Program-made: the position numbers and the translations under genes
The notes under the pieces: model-generated
What the model was told of the DNA's origin: nothing
Databases searched by the model: none
Seen by the model: the letters and a program-made list of their open reading frames with translations, nothing else
From: Gemmatimonadaceae bacterium
GTDB taxonomy: Bacteria; Gemmatimonadota; Gemmatimonadetes; Gemmatimonadales; Gemmatimonadaceae
Direction: 5' to 3'
Length of the DNA stretch: 45,192 nt
Assembly (NCBI GenBank): GCA_025931335.1
Contig: JAICNG010000023.1
Span: 1-45,192 of the forward strand
Shown here: one piece after another, positions 1 through 8,066 of the stretch
How positions within the stretch are numbered: the first letter of the stretch is position 1
Layout: each line of letters opens with the position of its first letter

Positions 1-1
1 C

Positions 2-406
2 AACGACTCGTCGCTCGACGCGGACATGCTGAACATGGTCCGCCTGCGCGCGTCGCAGATCAATGGATGCGCCTACTGCATCGACATGCACTGGAAGGAC
101 CTGCGCGTCGTCGGCGAGGTGGAGCAGCGGCTCTACGGGCTCGACGCGTGGCGCGAGTCGCCGTACTACACGGAGCGGGAGCGGGCGGCGCTGGCGTGGA
201 CGGAGGCGGTCACCCTGATCACGACCGGCCACGTGCCGGAACAGCTCTACGAGGAAGTCCGTTCACACTTCAGCGCGAAGGAGCTGTGCGACTTGACGCT
301 CGCGATCGCAACGATCAACGCCTGGAATCGCCTGTCGATCTCGGCGCGACTGGACCCGGGCACCTACCAGCCGGCTCTGCCCCCACTCGCAGTGACGGAA
401 GCATGA
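2..406 (+). CDS. AhpD-like / carboxymuconolactone decarboxylase-family protein, 5' end cut by window
   Basis: The reading frame is open from the first bases of the window, so the N-terminus lies outside it; only the last ~134 residues are visible. They contain the CAYC-IDMH motif (Cys-x-x-Cys followed three residues later by His) that marks the peroxidatic/redox site of the AhpD/carboxymuconolactone decarboxylase-like fold, followed by the usual helical segment rich in Trp and Glu (ERAALAWTEAVT). Family members act as alkylhydroperoxidases or small thiol peroxidases in the cytoplasm. The stop codon overlaps the ATG of the next gene (ATGA), so the two are probably co-transcribed and translationally coupled. 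Family assignment is good; the physiological substrate cannot be read from the sequence. Confidence 0.85.
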   Translation, partial: NDSSLDADMLNMVRLRASQINGCAYCIDMHWKDLRVVGEVEQRLYGLDAWRESPYYTERERAALAWTEAVTLITTGHVPEQLYEEVRSHFSAKELCDLTLAIATINAWNRLSISARLDPGTYQPALPPLAVTEA

Positions 407-1332
407 ACACGGCACCTCGATCGCAGCACGACGCATTCGCGTTTCAGGATTGGGCGTGGCTCGTCGCGGTCGCGCTCATCTGGGGGTCGTCGTATCTGCT
501 GATCGCGTTCGGCGTCGAGCACTTCCAACCGCCGCTCGTCGCCTTCCTGCGACTGGCGTTCGGCGTCGCGGTGCTGGCGACGATCCCCGCTGCGCGCCGC
601 CCGGTGCCGCGCGGCGAGTGGCGGGCGATCGCGCTGCTGGGGATCGTGTGGCTGGCGCTTCCATTCCTTCTCTTCTCCGTCGCGCAAACGTCGATCGACT
701 CCTCGCTCGCCGGGATGCTCAACGCGGCCGCGCCGCTGTTCGTCGCCGTGGTCGCGGCCCTCGTGTACCACCGTCGTCCCGGCCCGCGGCAGATCCTCGG
801 ATTGCTCGTGGGCTTCGCCGGCGTCGTCGTCATCAGCTGGCCGGCGGTCGTCGGCGCCCACGCGAACGTGGTCGGCGTGGCGCTCGTGCTGTTGGCGACG
901 CTGTGCTACGGCTTCGCCGGCAACATGGCGTCGCCGCTTCAGGTGAGAAACGGCGCGCTCCCGGTGGTCTTTCGCGCGGCGCTGGTCGCGCTCGTAGCCA
1001 GCGCACCGTTAGGGCTCGCCAGCATCCCGAAGTCGACGTTCGCCTGGTCCAGCCTCGTCGCGGTCGCGGCGTTAGGCGTCTTCGGGACGGCGCTCGCGTT
1101 CGTCGGCTTCACCACGCTCCTCGGCCGAGTGGGGGCGACGCGTGGGTCGGTGACGATCTACTTCCTGCCGCTCGTCGCGATGGTGCTCGGGGCGACGGTC
1201 CGAAACGAGTCGGTGGCTCTCGTGTCGATCGCGGGGACTGCGCTCGTGCTCGTCGGCGCATACATGGCGAGTCGCGCCGAGCGGCCTCGACTCGTCGCGA
1301 GTGACGTCAGTCCTCCCCGGCGAGCGGCCTAA
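403..1332 (+). CDS. EamA-family (DMT superfamily) inner-membrane exporter
   Basis: A 309-residue, strongly hydrophobic protein with about ten predicted membrane helices and the two-fold internal repeat of EamA transporters. The first helix carries the typical WLVAVALIWGSSYLLI segment, and the second half of each repeat ends in hydrophobic helices such as GLLVGFAGVVVISWP. Family members export amino acids, nucleobases or other small metabolites, but the substrate is not predictable here. I start it at the ATG that overlaps the stop of the AhpD-like gene; a longer in-frame extension upstream is only a shadow of that gene. It ends just before a large palindrome (1342-1540) that separates it from convergent surE. 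Confidence 0.88.
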   Translation: MNTAPRSQHDAFAFQDWAWLVAVALIWGSSYLLIAFGVEHFQPPLVAFLRLAFGVAVLATIPAARRPVPRGEWRAIALLGIVWLALPFLLFSVAQTSIDSSLAGMLNAAAPLFVAVVAALVYHRRPGPRQILGLLVGFAGVVVISWPAVVGAHANVVGVALVLLATLCYGFAGNMASPLQVRNGALPVVFRAALVALVASAPLGLASIPKSTFAWSSLVAVAALGVFGTALAFVGFTTLLGRVGATRGSVTIYFLPLVAMVLGATVRNESVALVSIAGTALVLVGAYMASRAERPRLVASDVSPPRRAA

Positions 1333-1341
1333 CATCCGGCT

Positions 1342-1540
1342 GGCATCCAGGTTCAAAGGGGGGACGCGGATGCCGCGGATGCAGCGGATCAGGCTGATTG
1401 TCCCTGGCGCATTGATCCGTCCTCTACAGGAGCAAAAGGCTTTTTTTGGGGGTGCGCGAGGAGGGTTTTTGCCGCCAGGAGCAATCCGCAGAATCCGCTG
1501 CATCCGCGGCATCCGTGTCCCCCCTGTGAACTTGGATGCC
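1342..1540. repeat. Family A long palindrome, copy 1 (plus orientation)
   Basis: An almost complete inverted repeat of about 200 bp. The left arm starts GGCATCCAGGTTCAAAGG and is rich in GCGGATG words; the right arm is its reverse complement and ends in CTTGGATGCC. The arms continue inward (GGCTGATTGTCCCTGGCG opposite CGCCAGGAGCAATC) to a loop with a T-run. Related copies lie at 3491-3690 (opposite orientation) and 9631-9826 (same orientation). It occupies the gap between the convergent exporter and surE genes, where it could act as a bidirectional terminator. No transposase is encoded. Confidence 0.88.
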
Positions 1541-1624
1541 GGAGGCATTCGAGCTTGGATGCCGGAGGCTCTCGAACTTGGATGCCGGAGGCATTTGAAC
1601 CTGGATGTCGGAGCCATCGAACCT
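1534..1624. repeat. Tandem 23-bp repeat, four units, attached to palindrome copy 1
   Basis: Four consecutive units beginning at 1534, 1557, 1580 and 1603 with consensus GGATGCCGGAGGCATTYGARC plus TT or CT. The first unit is the end of the palindrome's right arm, so the array looks like local amplification of the element's tip. The last unit is imperfect and runs into the surE stop codon. About one and a half units follow copy 2 at 3684-3712. Confidence 0.85.
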
Positions 1625-2456
1625 AGCCAGCCGACGCCTCACTCTCGGCCTCCTCTTCCTCGGCTGCGGCCTCGGATACGGGGACGTCGGCCGTCGCACG
1701 GGGCGGCTCGGCCAACACCGGCTCGTCGAGCCGCACCCGCTCGCTCACCCGCGCGAGTGCGTCGTGGTCGGTGAGGTCGAGCTCTAACGGCGTGATCGAT
1801 ACGTGATCGCGCTGGAGCGCCCATCGATCGGTGCCGCGCTCCGTCTCCTCGATCGGGCGAACCGTCAGCCAGTACACCTCGCGCCCCTGCGGGTCCGCCA
1901 TCGTCGCGACACGGCCGTCGTATTGCCGCACGGAGACGCGCGTCCAACACATTCCCTTTGGGTTGGGAGGGAAGTTCACGTTCACGAGACGCAGTGAGGC
2001 CTCCGGAAGCAGAAGCTCCAGCACCCGCTCGACCCACGGGGCGAGCGCGGCGAAGTCCGGCTCGCTTTGCCCCGTCGGTGTGCTGAGCGCGATCCCGCGC
2101 AATCCGAGCAGCGCTGCCTGCTTCGCGGCGGCGAGCGTGCCCGAGTGCCAAATGCCGTTGCCGATATTCGGCCCCAGGTTGATGCCGGAAAGAACGACGT
2201 CCACGTCCTTCCACAGAAAGACGCCGAGTGCGACGCAGTCTGCCGGGGTCCCGTTGACGCGGTGCGCATCGAACTTGCGCAATTGAGGCGTGCGACGGTA
2301 CGCGAGCGGCCGCGAGTGGGTGATCGCATGACCCATCGAGGACTGCTCGACGTCCGGCGCTACGATGCGGACCTCGCCAAAGCGCGACGCCACTTCGGCG
2401 AGCGCCGCGAGACCGGGGCTGTAAATGCCATCATCGTTTGCGATCAGGATCCGCAT
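1623..2456 (-). CDS. surE: 5'/3'-nucleotidase SurE
   Basis: A 277-residue metal-dependent survival protein E, which dephosphorylates nucleoside monophosphates (and in some species exopolyphosphate) in the cytoplasm. The start MRILIANDDGIYSPG contains the acidic metal-binding pair (Asp8, Asp9). Further family motifs are present: QSSMGHAIT, VNGTPADCVALG and LSGINLGPNIG. I chose the ATG that places NDDG at residues 7-10, as in the family, and that has AGGGAG about 10 bases upstream; an in-frame ATG 84 bases upstream would add a tail unlike SurE. The C-terminus has an unusual Glu-rich tail of about 20 residues. It is divergent from the lipid kinase gene with an 82-bp shared promoter region, and it ends in the tandem repeat next to palindrome copy 1. 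Confidence 0.96.
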   Translation of the reverse strand: MRILIANDDGIYSPGLAALAEVASRFGEVRIVAPDVEQSSMGHAITHSRPLAYRRTPQLRKFDAHRVNGTPADCVALGVFLWKDVDVVLSGINLGPNIGNGIWHSGTLAAAKQAALLGLRGIALSTPTGQSEPDFAALAPWVERVLELLLPEASLRLVNVNFPPNPKGMCWTRVSVRQYDGRVATMADPQGREVYWLTVRPIEETERGTDRWALQRDHVSITPLELDLTDHDALARVSERVRLDEPVLAEPPRATADVPVSEAAAEEEEAESEASAG

Positions 2457-2538
2457 GCGCTCGGCTCCCTGGTTTGAGGATCTGGCGTATCGGCGAAACC
2501 CTCGAAAATCGTACCAACGGACCGAGTGAGCGCATGAC

Positions 2539-3441
2539 ATGCGGGTGACGGCACTCTACAATCCGGAAGCGGGCGATCAGACCGTGACGCGCCAGCGTCT
2601 CGCCGGGCTGCTCGCGCGTGCCGGGTATGACGCGACCTACCGGTCGGCGAAAGGCAAGCGCTGGAAGGACGCGGTCGACGATCCCGGTGACCTCGTCGTC
2701 GTCGCCGGCGGGGACGGCACGACGGCGAAGGTCGCGAAGCGGCTCGCCGGCCGCGGCGTTCCGCTGGCGATCCTCCCTGCCGGCACGGCAAACAACGTGG
2801 CCCGGTCGCTTGGGCTCGATGCTCCGCTCGACGAGCTCGTCGCGCGTTGGAGCACCGCCGTGCCCACGCCCATCGATCTCGGGCTCGCTTGCGGCCCATG
2901 GGGAGAGGAGCTCTTCATCGAGGCGTGGGGGCTCGGCGTCTTCCCCCGCCTGCTGGAGAGTGCCGCCGCGTTCGAGAGGATGACGCCCTCCCAGCGCGCC
3001 GCGCTCGGCCCGCCGAAGTACGGGATCGACCTCATGGTCGAGCTCGTGATGTCGAGCCGCGCACAGCACTGGATGGTCTCACTCGATGGCGAGGACCTCT
3101 CGGGCGACTACGTCATGCTCGAGACGATGAACATCCGATACATCGGTGGAGCGATAGAGCTCGCACCGGTCGCGGTCGCGACCGACGGTGCGCTCGACGT
3201 CATCGCCGTCCGCCACGAAGAGCGCGCGTCGTTCGCCGAGTACCTGCGCGCGATGCAGCGCGGCATGGAGCCGCCGCGCGCATTCACCCGGCGCGCCAGG
3301 CGCATCGAGATTCGCGGCGCCGAGACGCTCGTTCACATCGATGACGAGCCGTGGCCGGCGAGTGAGACGGACCGCGCGCCGTTAGGCGATGCGGCGATGA
3401 CGATCGAGGTGCTGCCGGGGGCGGTGGAGGTCCTGCTTTGA
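2539..3441 (+). CDS. Diacylglycerol/sphingosine kinase-like lipid kinase (DAGK catalytic family)
   Basis: A 300-residue cytoplasmic or membrane-associated lipid kinase of the DagK/YegS/LCB5 fold. Visible motifs in order: NPEAG at residues 8-12, the nucleotide-binding GGDGT at 57-61, and PAGTANNVAR at 81-90. The C-terminal beta-sandwich half contains the family's GGAIELAPVAVATDGALDV stretch. Such enzymes phosphorylate diacylglycerol or related lipids. The ATG at 2539 gives the expected family N-terminus (MRVTALYNP). The gene is divergent from surE and followed by palindrome copy 2. The precise lipid substrate is unknown. Confidence 0.92.
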   Translation: MRVTALYNPEAGDQTVTRQRLAGLLARAGYDATYRSAKGKRWKDAVDDPGDLVVVAGGDGTTAKVAKRLAGRGVPLAILPAGTANNVARSLGLDAPLDELVARWSTAVPTPIDLGLACGPWGEELFIEAWGLGVFPRLLESAAAFERMTPSQRAALGPPKYGIDLMVELVMSSRAQHWMVSLDGEDLSGDYVMLETMNIRYIGGAIELAPVAVATDGALDVIAVRHEERASFAEYLRAMQRGMEPPRAFTRRARRIEIRGAETLVHIDDEPWPASETDRAPLGDAAMTIEVLPGAVEVLL

Positions 3442-3490
3442 GCCCATTCCGCCGGTAGCCGGACGGGCCGGCAAAGGCATCCGGGCTCGC

Positions 3491-3690
3491 AGCATCCAAG
3501 TTCAAAGGGGGGACGCGGATGCTGCGGATGCAGCGGATTCTGCGGATTGCTCCTGGCGGGAAAACCCTCCTCGCGCACGCCAAAAAAAATTGCCTGTTGC
3601 TCGTGTAGAGGAGACATCAATGCGCCAGGGGACATCAGCCTGATCCGCTGCATCCGCAGCATCCGCGTCCCCCCTTTGAACCTGGATGCC
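3491..3690. repeat. Family A long palindrome, copy 2 (inverted orientation)
   Basis: A second near-complete palindrome. The left arm is AGCATCCAAGTTCAAAGGGG and the right arm CCCCTTTGAACCTGGATGCC, both containing GCGGATG-type words. The asymmetric core (GGCGCATTGATG beside CTCCTCTACACGAGC when read on the minus strand) shows that it is inserted opposite to copies 1 and 3. It fills most of the 372-bp gap between the lipid kinase and the M61 peptidase; the remaining ~120 bp before the peptidase ATG should hold its promoter, but I see no convincing -35/-10 pair there. Confidence 0.88.
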
Positions 3691-3813
3691 GGAGGCATTT
3701 GAACCTCGATGCCAGCCACGAGACGCCGTTCAAGCGTGGTTCCGCACCCACCGCACGCCCACTAGACTTTCATCAGAGCGAGCACCGCCAACACCCCTCA
3801 ACACGCGGCACAC

Positions 3814-5619
3814 ATGCGATCACACGTCCTCACGGCTGCACTCGGCCTTCTTCCTCTCACGCCTCTCGCCGCCCAACAGCCGGTCTCGGCGCCGATCTCC
3901 GACATCCAATACACCATCACCGTCGACTCGCAGCTCGGCGCGGCGCGCACGATTCGGGTGGGCATGCGCTTCGCCACGACGGGAGCGACACCGGTGCTCC
4001 TCTCGATGCCGGCGTGGACGCCGGGCGCGTACGAGATCTCCAACTTCGCGCGCTACGTGTCGAACTTCTCGGCCACCGCCGGGAACGCGGCGCTCGATTG
4101 GGACAAGATCGATTTCGACACCTGGCGCATCAGCGGAGCGAATGGGCGGCCGGTGACCGTGACGTTCGACGTCGAGGCCGACACGCTCGACAACGCGATG
4201 GCGTGGGCGCGCCCCGACTTCGCGATGTTCAACGGGACGACGGTCTTTCTGTTTCCGGAAGGCCGTGGCTTCAACTTCGCCGCCACCGTACGGGTCGAGG
4301 CGCCGTCGGGGTGGCTCGTCGCGACCGGGATGACCGCGGCCGCGCAGCCGAAGACCTTCACCGCGCCTAACTACCACGACCTGGTCGACATGCCCTTCTT
4401 CGTCGGCCGGTTCGATCTCGACAGCGCACGCGTCTCGGACACGTGGGTGCGGCTCGCGACCTATCCCGCCGGCAGCGTCAGCGGAGAGGCGCGCACCATG
4501 GCGTGGGACTGGCTTCGCCGGATGATCCCGCCCCAGGTGGCTGTGTTCAAGGAGACTCCCTTCCGCACCTACACGGTGATGCAGATCGCCGACTCCTCGT
4601 ACGGCGGCGCGAGCGGTCTCGAGCATCAGAACTCGCACGTCGACATCGTGACGCCGTTCGCGATCGGCAACCCGTTCCTCGCGTCGCTGTATGCGCACGA
4701 GATCTTCCACGCGTGGAACGTGAAGCGGATGCGTCCCGCCGAGCTGTGGCCCTATCGTTATGACGACGAGGCGCCGACGACGCTCCTCTGGGTGAGCGAA
4801 GGGATCACCGACTATTACGCCGACCTGTCGATGGTGCGCGGCGGGCTCATCGATTCGTCGGGATTCTTCGCCGTCACCGCCGGCAAGATCACCGAGGTCT
4901 CCCAGACGCGCGCGGTTGCCCTGGAGGACGCGTCGCTCTCGACGTGGGTGCACCCGACCGACGGGACGGGCTACATCTACTATCCGAAGGGCTCGCTCGC
5001 CGGATTCCTGCTCGACATCATGATTCGCGACGCGACCGACAATCGCCGTTCGCTCGACGATGTCATGGCGCAGGTGTACGCGGAGTCGTTCAAGCGCGGC
5101 AAGGGTTTCACCAACGCGGACTGGTGGCGCGTGGTCACCCAGGTGGCGGGCGGAAAATCCTTTGCCGATTTCGCCGAGCGCTACATCGATGGCCGCGAGC
5201 CGTTCCCGTGGGAGGCGACGCTGGCGCTCGCCGGCATGCGTCTCGTGAACGACACGATTCGTGAGCCGAGGCTGGGGATCAGCACCGCGCCGAATGAGGC
5301 GGGGGCGATCGTCGTGGGCGCGATCGATCCCACCGGCGCGGCGGCGGAAGCGGGCGTTCGCGAAGGGGACGTGCTGATCTCGGTCGGCAACATCGCGGTC
5401 GAGGATCAGACGTTCGGCCAGCGGTTTCGGCAGCAGTTCGGCTCGCGCGAGGGCGCGCCGCTCGAGATCAAGGTGCGGCGCGGCGAGCAGGAGGTGACGC
5501 TCCAGTCGCGAGTGCGAATGGCTGCGCGGGTGGAGACGCGGATGGAGGCGGTGGCGGGGGCGGGGGCGAAGGCCGGTCGGATCAGGTCCGGGATACTGAG
5601 AGGGACGGTGGGTAGTTAG
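3814..5619 (+). CDS. Secreted M61-family (glycyl aminopeptidase-like) metallopeptidase with PDZ domain
   Basis: A 601-residue protein with a cleavable signal peptide ending near residue 20 (LTPLAAQQ), so it works in the periplasm or outside the cell. The N-terminal ~180 residues are the beta-rich M61 N-domain. The zinc site HEIFH is at residues 295-299, followed by the downstream glutamate in WVSEGITDYY (about 329), giving the gluzincin HExxH...E pattern. A PDZ domain (RLGISTAP... AAEAGVREGDVLISVG) occupies about residues 490-580 and probably binds substrate C-termini. Length and order match the M61 family of peptidases such as Sphingomonas glycyl aminopeptidase. The low-complexity alanine/glycine tail is not conserved in the family as far as I know. 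Confidence 0.93.
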   Translation: MRSHVLTAALGLLPLTPLAAQQPVSAPISDIQYTITVDSQLGAARTIRVGMRFATTGATPVLLSMPAWTPGAYEISNFARYVSNFSATAGNAALDWDKIDFDTWRISGANGRPVTVTFDVEADTLDNAMAWARPDFAMFNGTTVFLFPEGRGFNFAATVRVEAPSGWLVATGMTAAAQPKTFTAPNYHDLVDMPFFVGRFDLDSARVSDTWVRLATYPAGSVSGEARTMAWDWLRRMIPPQVAVFKETPFRTYTVMQIADSSYGGASGLEHQNSHVDIVTPFAIGNPFLASLYAHEIFHAWNVKRMRPAELWPYRYDDEAPTTLLWVSEGITDYYADLSMVRGGLIDSSGFFAVTAGKITEVSQTRAVALEDASLSTWVHPTDGTGYIYYPKGSLAGFLLDIMIRDATDNRRSLDDVMAQVYAESFKRGKGFTNADWWRVVTQVAGGKSFADFAERYIDGREPFPWEATLALAGMRLVNDTIREPRLGISTAPNEAGAIVVGAIDPTGAAAEAGVREGDVLISVGNIAVEDQTFGQRFRQQFGSREGAPLEIKVRRGEQEVTLQSRVRMAARVETRMEAVAGAGAKAGRIRSGILRGTVGS

Positions 5620-5644
5620 AAGGGCGCCTTCCCGCTCGTACATT
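5616..5644 (+). promoter_or_regulatory. Possible sigma-70-type promoter for the DUF4142 lipoprotein gene
   Basis: TTAGAA and TACATT are separated by 17 bp and lie 36 bp upstream of the lipoprotein ATG. The -35 match is weak and it overlaps the stop codon of the peptidase gene, so this is a suggestion only. Confidence 0.3.
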
Positions 5645-5679
5645 TCTTGCCTCACGCGGCATCAACCAGGAGAGCGACG

Positions 5680-6282
5680 ATGACGCGCATTCAATCACAC
5701 GGGCTGGCGATCGGGCTGGCGCTCACGACGGCACTGGTCGTTGGAGCCTGTGACCGAACCGAGGAAGATCGCGGTGTGACGATCGCCGACACCGCCGCCG
5801 GGGTGGTGGACACCGCGCCGGCGACGACGGCGCGCTCGGTGGCGGCCCTTCTCACCGACGAGAACATCCTCGCCCTGCTCGACACGACGTACGACGCGAT
5901 GCTCGAGGCCGACCAGCTGGCGATGGACCGCACCGACAACGAGCAGGTGCGGCAGTTCGCCTCACGCGCGGTGACGCAAAATGCGGCGTCGCGGCGCGCG
6001 GTGATCGCCACCGTCCAACGGCTGGGTGTGGCGCCGGTGCTGCCGGACATGGATCCCGTCGAAGGCCACGCCGACGCCATGGCGCTGATGCGCCAGCGGG
6101 CGGGGTCGATGTTCGATGAGGTGTACGTCGATCAGGCCGCGGAGACGAGAAAAGAGCTGATCGAGGAGATCGACGAGGCTTTAGGGGTCGAGACCAGACC
6201 GGACGCAGTGAAGGAGCTCCTGCGGCAGCTCAAGGCTCAGCTCGAGGCGGACGTCAAGTCGCTCGAGGCGCTCAAGACCTAA
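5680..6282 (+). CDS. DUF4142-type (ferritin-like helical) lipoprotein
   Basis: A 200-residue predicted lipoprotein. The signal sequence ends in the lipobox VGAC with the acylated Cys at residue 24. The mature part is almost entirely alpha-helical, with a conserved-looking block (LDTTYDAMLEADQLAMDRT ... VRQFASRAVTQNAASRRAVI) that resembles the DUF4142 family of secreted four-helix proteins of unknown function; the usual 'DH' after the 'FA..MV' segment is here 'QN'. The ATG at 5680 is preceded by AGGAG about 8 bases upstream and gives a proper signal peptide, so I prefer it to an upstream in-frame start. The gene lies 60 bp downstream of the M61 peptidase on the same strand and converges with aminopeptidase P. 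Confidence 0.8.
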   Translation: MTRIQSHGLAIGLALTTALVVGACDRTEEDRGVTIADTAAGVVDTAPATTARSVAALLTDENILALLDTTYDAMLEADQLAMDRTDNEQVRQFASRAVTQNAASRRAVIATVQRLGVAPVLPDMDPVEGHADAMALMRQRAGSMFDEVYVDQAAETRKELIEEIDEALGVETRPDAVKELLRQLKAQLEADVKSLEALKT

Positions 6283-6288
6283 GGGGCA

Positions 6289-6423
6289 ACGTCCGCAGAC
6301 GTCAGGGGTCAGACGTCAGGTATCAGTAGTCAGAAACGTCGCGCGGGGGCCGAGTTCTCGGCCCCCGCGTGCTTTCATCTGACAACTGACATCTGACGTC
6401 TGACCCCTGACGTCTGCAGACGT
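6289..6423. repeat. Family B palindrome (GACGTCAG type), copy 1
   Basis: A perfect 25-bp inverted repeat (arms at 6295-6319 and 6393-6417) built from the words GTCAGGGGTCAGACGTCAG, with further partial pairing inwards (GTAGTCAGAAACG). It encloses the strong GC hairpin listed at 6342-6369. Another copy in the same orientation is at 7949-8066, on the other side of the aminopeptidase P gene. Confidence 0.88.
6342..6369. terminator. Perfect 13-bp GC-rich hairpin between convergent genes
   Basis: CGCGGGGGCCGAG and CTCGGCCCCCGCG are perfectly complementary with only TT between them. It sits in the centre of family B copy 1, between the convergent lipoprotein and aminopeptidase P genes, where a bidirectional terminator is expected. 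There is no U-tract of note (TGCTTT on the plus side), so intrinsic termination is plausible but not certain. Confidence 0.6.
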
Positions 6424-7929
6424 TTACCTCGACCCCGTCCGCTCGTACCGCCTGACGAGCTCCGCGTTCCGCCCCGGCGTCCCCGCCCATCGCTGCGCCA
6501 TCAGTGCCTCGATCTCGGCGATCTCGCGCGGAGCCTTCGAGATCCACTCCACGCCGCGGGGCGTGATGATGTAGTCGTCCTCGATGCGGACCCCGATGTT
6601 CGCGTGGCGCTCCACCGCCGGCCGGATCTTCGCGATCATCGCCCGGTTCCTGGGCGTGTCGGGAATGATCGACAGAAGGTTCGCGCGCACGTAGACGCCC
6701 GGCTCGATCGTGAACGCGCTCCCGACGTTGATCCGGCCGCCCTGGTAGTGCGCCTGCTCGGGATCGTGCACGTCGAGACCGATGCCATGTCCCAGCCCGT
6801 GCATGTAGTACATGGTCCACTGCGGACAGGAGGCGCCCGCCTGCCCGCATAACGCTTCGCCCCCCTCCACCGTCGCGCCCACGCCCTCGATGAGGCCAAT
6901 CCGGGCGAGGCCGCGCTCGATCGTCTCCGCGGCCGCGCGCGACAACCCGCCGAACGACGCGCCCGGCGTCGCCGCCTTCTCGGCCGCCGCCTGCGCGTCG
7001 CGCACGAGCTGGTAGATCGCACGCTGCTCGGCGGTGAAGGTCCCCGAGATGGGCACCGTGCGGGTGACGTCGGCCGCGTAGCCGCGATAGGACGCGCCAA
7101 TGTCCATCACCACGACTTCGCCGGCGCGCATGAAGCGATCGTTGGCGTTGTAGTGCAGCGTCGTCGAGTTCGGCCCGGAGCCGATGATCGTCGCGAATGA
7201 CGGACGGTCGGCGCCGTTGCGGCGGAACATGTATTCGACGAGCCCCTGTACCTCGAACTCGTTCATCTCGGGCTCGATCGCCTGGAATGCCTGACGATGC
7301 GCCTCGACGGTGATGTTCACCGCCGTCCGGATGAGCTCGAGCTCGGCGGCGGACTTCCTCGAGCGAAGCCGCAGCACGACGGGCGTCGCGTTGCTCACCG
7401 CCAACGAATCGTGACGGCTGGCGATCGCGCGCATCACTTCCTGGTCGTACGACAGCCCGTGCTCGCCGGGCTCGAGCGGATCCTCATCGCCGAACGCGCC
7501 GACGAGGTAGAATGTGCGCACGACGCCGGCGAGCGAGTCGATGACCGGAAGGAGATCGTCCGCCGCGCGTGCGGCGAGCCCGGTGCGCGCGCGGGCGGTG
7601 TCGAGCCCCATCCGCGCGCCCGTCCACACTTCGGCCGCGGGGTTGTTCGGCTGCACGAAGAGCGTCCCGGTCGCGCGGCCGTCACGCTTGACGATCACCA
7701 GCGCGGCATTCGGCTCGCGGACGCCGGTGAGGTAGAGGAAGTGCGGGTCCTGATAGAAGGAGATGTAGTCCTTCTCGGGCTCGCGGGCGCCGAACACAAC
7801 GAGAGCGCCGTCTTGTATGTTCGAGATCAGCGAGTCGCGACGGGCTGCGTACTCTTGTCTCGAGATCTGCCCTTGGAGGGATCCAGGCAGGACGACAGTC
7901 AAGGCGGCGAACAGCGTTAAGAGGCGCAT
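6424..7929 (-). CDS. pepP: Secreted Xaa-Pro aminopeptidase (aminopeptidase P, M24B)
   Basis: A 501-residue protein with an N-terminal signal peptide (LFAALTVVLPGSLQGQ), so it is probably periplasmic, unlike the cytoplasmic E. coli PepP. The N-terminal half is the aminopeptidase-P N-domain (ALVVFGAREPEKD ... DPHFLYLTG). The C-terminal pita-bread domain has all five dinuclear metal ligands in order: Asp276 (VMDIGA), Asp287 (AADVTRT), His381 (GLGHGIG), Glu409 (TIEPGVY) and Glu450 (RIEDDYI). The enzyme removes N-terminal residues preceding proline. The gene stands alone, bracketed by the two family B palindromes. The symbol is by family; orthology to E. coli pepP is not implied. Confidence 0.94.
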   Translation of the reverse strand: MRLLTLFAALTVVLPGSLQGQISRQEYAARRDSLISNIQDGALVVFGAREPEKDYISFYQDPHFLYLTGVREPNAALVIVKRDGRATGTLFVQPNNPAAEVWTGARMGLDTARARTGLAARAADDLLPVIDSLAGVVRTFYLVGAFGDEDPLEPGEHGLSYDQEVMRAIASRHDSLAVSNATPVVLRLRSRKSAAELELIRTAVNITVEAHRQAFQAIEPEMNEFEVQGLVEYMFRRNGADRPSFATIIGSGPNSTTLHYNANDRFMRAGEVVVMDIGASYRGYAADVTRTVPISGTFTAEQRAIYQLVRDAQAAAEKAATPGASFGGLSRAAAETIERGLARIGLIEGVGATVEGGEALCGQAGASCPQWTMYYMHGLGHGIGLDVHDPEQAHYQGGRINVGSAFTIEPGVYVRANLLSIIPDTPRNRAMIAKIRPAVERHANIGVRIEDDYIITPRGVEWISKAPREIAEIEALMAQRWAGTPGRNAELVRRYERTGSR

Positions 7930-7948
7930 GGTCAGCTCAGGTTAAAAT

Positions 7949-8066
7949 CCGAAGACGTCAGGTCTCAGACGTCAGGAATCAGTAGTCAGAAACGTCCACT
8001 GCACAGTGCCCTTTCTGAATTCTGACACCTGACGTCTGACCCCTGACGTCTTCAGAAGTTGCCCCT
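7949..8066. repeat. Family B palindrome (GACGTCAG type), copy 2
   Basis: Left arm GAAGACGTCAGGTCTCAGAC and right arm GACGTCTGACCCCTGACGTC plus TTC form an imperfect inverted repeat of about 40 bp per side, with the same AATCAGTAGTCAGAAACG core and same orientation as copy 1. It occupies the gap between the acyl-CoA dehydrogenase stop codon and the aminopeptidase P start, so the pepP promoter must lie in or beside it. Copy 1 is preceded by GGGGCAAC and copy 2 is followed by the complement GTTGCCCC. Confidence 0.85.

Noticed and set aside
1534..1624. Possible CRISPR array (regular 23-bp units)
   Set aside because: Units are directly adjacent with no spacers, and no cas gene is nearby; it is a tandem duplication of the palindrome tip.
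1072..1774. Open frames running through palindrome copy 1 on both strands
   Set aside because: Their translations mirror the repeat (MPRMQRI-type segments) and have no protein features.
3820..5655. 611-codon minus-strand open frame opposite the M61 peptidase gene
   Set aside because: It is the GC-rich antisense shadow of a well-supported gene and its translation is Arg/His-rich low complexity without any domain.
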